From: Branchiostoma floridae
Lineage: Eukaryota; Chordata; Leptocardii; Amphioxiformes; Branchiostomatidae
DNA length: 64,000 nt
Assembly (NCBI RefSeq): GCF_000003815.2
Contig: NC_049979.1
Span: 26,862,639 to 26,926,638 of the forward strand
Direction of reading: 5' to 3'
The translations under genes were made by a program, and so were the position numbers. The notes below the pieces were generated by a model. It saw only the letters and a list, made by a program, of their open reading frames with translations, was not told where the DNA came from and did no database searches. Every line of letters begins with the position of its first letter. The stretch's first letter is position 1. Positions 62,317 to 64,000 of the stretch are shown one piece after another.

Positions 62317-64000
62317 GTGAGTGATATTTTGTTTCATGTATGTAATATACATATAGCACTACAGGTCCCTGTGTATGGCACAACTGTTAGCGGCTCTTAC
62401 AGTTCTGTCACTGGTAAATCCAAGTTGCTAACTAGAAAACCCCGGTTCGAGTCTTGGTGTCAAAACATCTCTGGTCAAGCTTTCGGAAGCTTCGAAGGGA
62501 TCGACGTAAAATGGTTCCGGTGTTCAAAGAGGTGCTTCGAACGCATTGAATTAGGAAGAGATAACAAACCCCTCCCCGTAGAAATACACAGAAATGATGC
62601 AGAATTAGAAACGCAAAGACACTTGCTAACCTATGCGCCACTAGGTACTACAGGAAAGCTTGGAATCTACTGCTCAGAAATCTTATCCATTCGTGTGTCA
62701 TTGAGTAAGATGTTTTTAAGATGTTTTTAAGTCTGTCAGCAATAACCGTCGCCTCACAAATGTTACTAGTACTGTAAAACCCGCAATGTTTATTCCAGTA
62801 ACCACAATACGGTTGTAATTGGTAGTCTCTTCCATACCTCTTACCAGACAGCAGCAATTGTATATTCTAAAAGTATATTCTATCGGGATGGGGGTTACTA
62901 GGGCTGGGTGATTTCGTCTGATGTATCTAGAAATGTATCAAGACTGTCTACAAAGGTACATTCGCTGATGACTATACTGCGGACTAGAATTTGTCCGCTT
63001 AGACGTATTGTCCTGAACAAAGGTATTTTTGTTTGCTACTACATACCTTCCTAATTCTGTACCCACTGTACACAAATAAAGAAGAATACGTGAATGTATG
63101 TTTAGAAATAGAATTAATAGATAAGAATAATAAATGTTTAGATATCAAATGTTGAAAATACCGAAAATGAGCCAGACGTCTGCTTGTTAGCACTTTCTAC
63201 ATTTACGAAATTTAGACAACATCATCACCGGAAGTTAGAATAGCACTCCTAAAAATCTGTAATGTTTGTCATACATACAAACTGATGGCCACAGATTTGC
63301 CCCAATGAGGCTAAGCATATTTAAACAGCACTTATTGTAACTAGACCGTAATGTGAGACAGGTGGACAGGTGCGCGCGTGTTTGGAAGACGACAGTAGTT
63401 CGTTTTTCTTTGGGACTAGTCTCAGTCGAAACTGCAACATTGATGGAAGTGACAGGGTTAGGAAGTCTCCTACTTGCAAAAGGTTTAAGTAACAATGTTT
63501 TACTTCTATTGTTGCTGGACATTACTTACTTCATCCTCTTCGTCCAACGATGGACATAAGGCTGTAATTGGACATCACTTATGTTTTATAAATGTCTATT
63601 ATTCTGTTATCCTGTTTTCAAAGCAGTTTTGCGATTTAACATTTCCCGTATATTCATAACAAAAGGGTCGTTTTGACCGCCCCCTCCCCGACCAAGATGA
63701 AGCAGCGATGGTTTATAATGTAACACCTGTGATATTGTTTTTTTACACGAATTTGCAATAAACTTTCACTATATAATTGGTTGCCTGTGTACTCCATATC
63801 GTACGGAATATATTCAAACTCAGTTCAGTAACTGAATTATTTTTTTGAGTGGGGTATTGATCTGAATTTCTACACACGTGAGGATGCCACAAGTTTGTTT
63901 GTTTGTTTGTTTGTTTTATTGCGATCTCCATTAGTGTACATCATAAAATCATGCCACTACTCTTCCTGGAGTCATAATAATAAGAATAAATGAAATACAT
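62317..64000. other. intron or 3' flank of the GPCR-like exon, LINE tail at the end
   Basis: 63895-63985 (TTTG)n, 'ttttattgcgatctccatta' and 'actcttcctggagtc' form the complement of a LINE 3' end with its simple-repeat tail. A (GTTT)n run lies at 63893-63917. No further convincing exon. Confidence 0.4.

Overview
This is animal genomic DNA, most probably from a cephalochordate (a lancelet, Branchiostoma). The inference rests on three things: intron-rich genes, a chordate-style extracellular mosaic protein built from shuffled kringle, LDL-receptor class A (LDLa), F5/8-like and CUB exons, and a dense mix of tRNA-derived SINEs, CR1-type LINEs and many short inverted-repeat (MITE) families. There is no bacterial gene organisation. 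Three runs of N (21786-21885, 30363-30462, 40835-41064) show that this is a draft assembly. No database search was possible; every gene below was assembled by hand from reading frames and splice sites.

Layout. 1-212: last exon (+) of a small gene whose other exons lie left of the window. 5839-7730 (+): a complete three-exon paralogue of that gene, encoding a small two-helix, Cys-rich protein. 9.6-12.6 kb: a decayed LINE fragment, a CR1-like 3' fragment and two mariner-type MITEs. 12637-17035 (+): a CR1-type LINE with two long intact ORFs in one frame, separated by a single UAG. 18220-34447 (-): the main gene of the window. It has sixteen recognisable exons (signal peptide, Pro-rich mucin stalk, three kringles, six LDLa, one F5/8-like domain, one CUB in two exons, a Thr/Pro tandem-repeat exon, a hydrophobic C-terminal exon). 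They join without a frame break into about 1,096 residues; all introns are phase 1 except the phase 2 intron inside the CUB domain. 34.6-46.8 kb: repeats only (SINEs, nested DNA transposons, a hAT-type MITE, LINE tails). 46901-53867 (-): a five-exon gene resembling PTTG1IP (signal peptide, Thr-rich stalk, PSI domain, TM helix with a Cys run, basic tail). 53.9-62.1 kb: repeats. 62124-62316 (+): a first coding exon that looks like the glycosylated N-terminus and start of TM1 of a GPCR, possibly an opsin.

The two small paralogues at the left end share the TM/Cys exon and the terminal exon organisation with the PTTG1IP-like gene on the right, including the same phase 2 last intron. They look like one dispersed family flanking the mosaic gene. 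The mosaic protein is predicted to be a secreted or membrane-tethered adhesion, protease-cofactor or lectin-like molecule; its ligand cannot be read from sequence.

The points most worth following are: the mosaic gene with its duplicated kringle-LDLa cassettes and decayed LDLa remnants; the CR1 element whose endonuclease domain lacks an upstream AUG and seems to need read-through of UAG; a long hairpin over that element's ORF2 stop codon; and several well-bounded, partly nested DNA-transposon families with visible target-site duplications.
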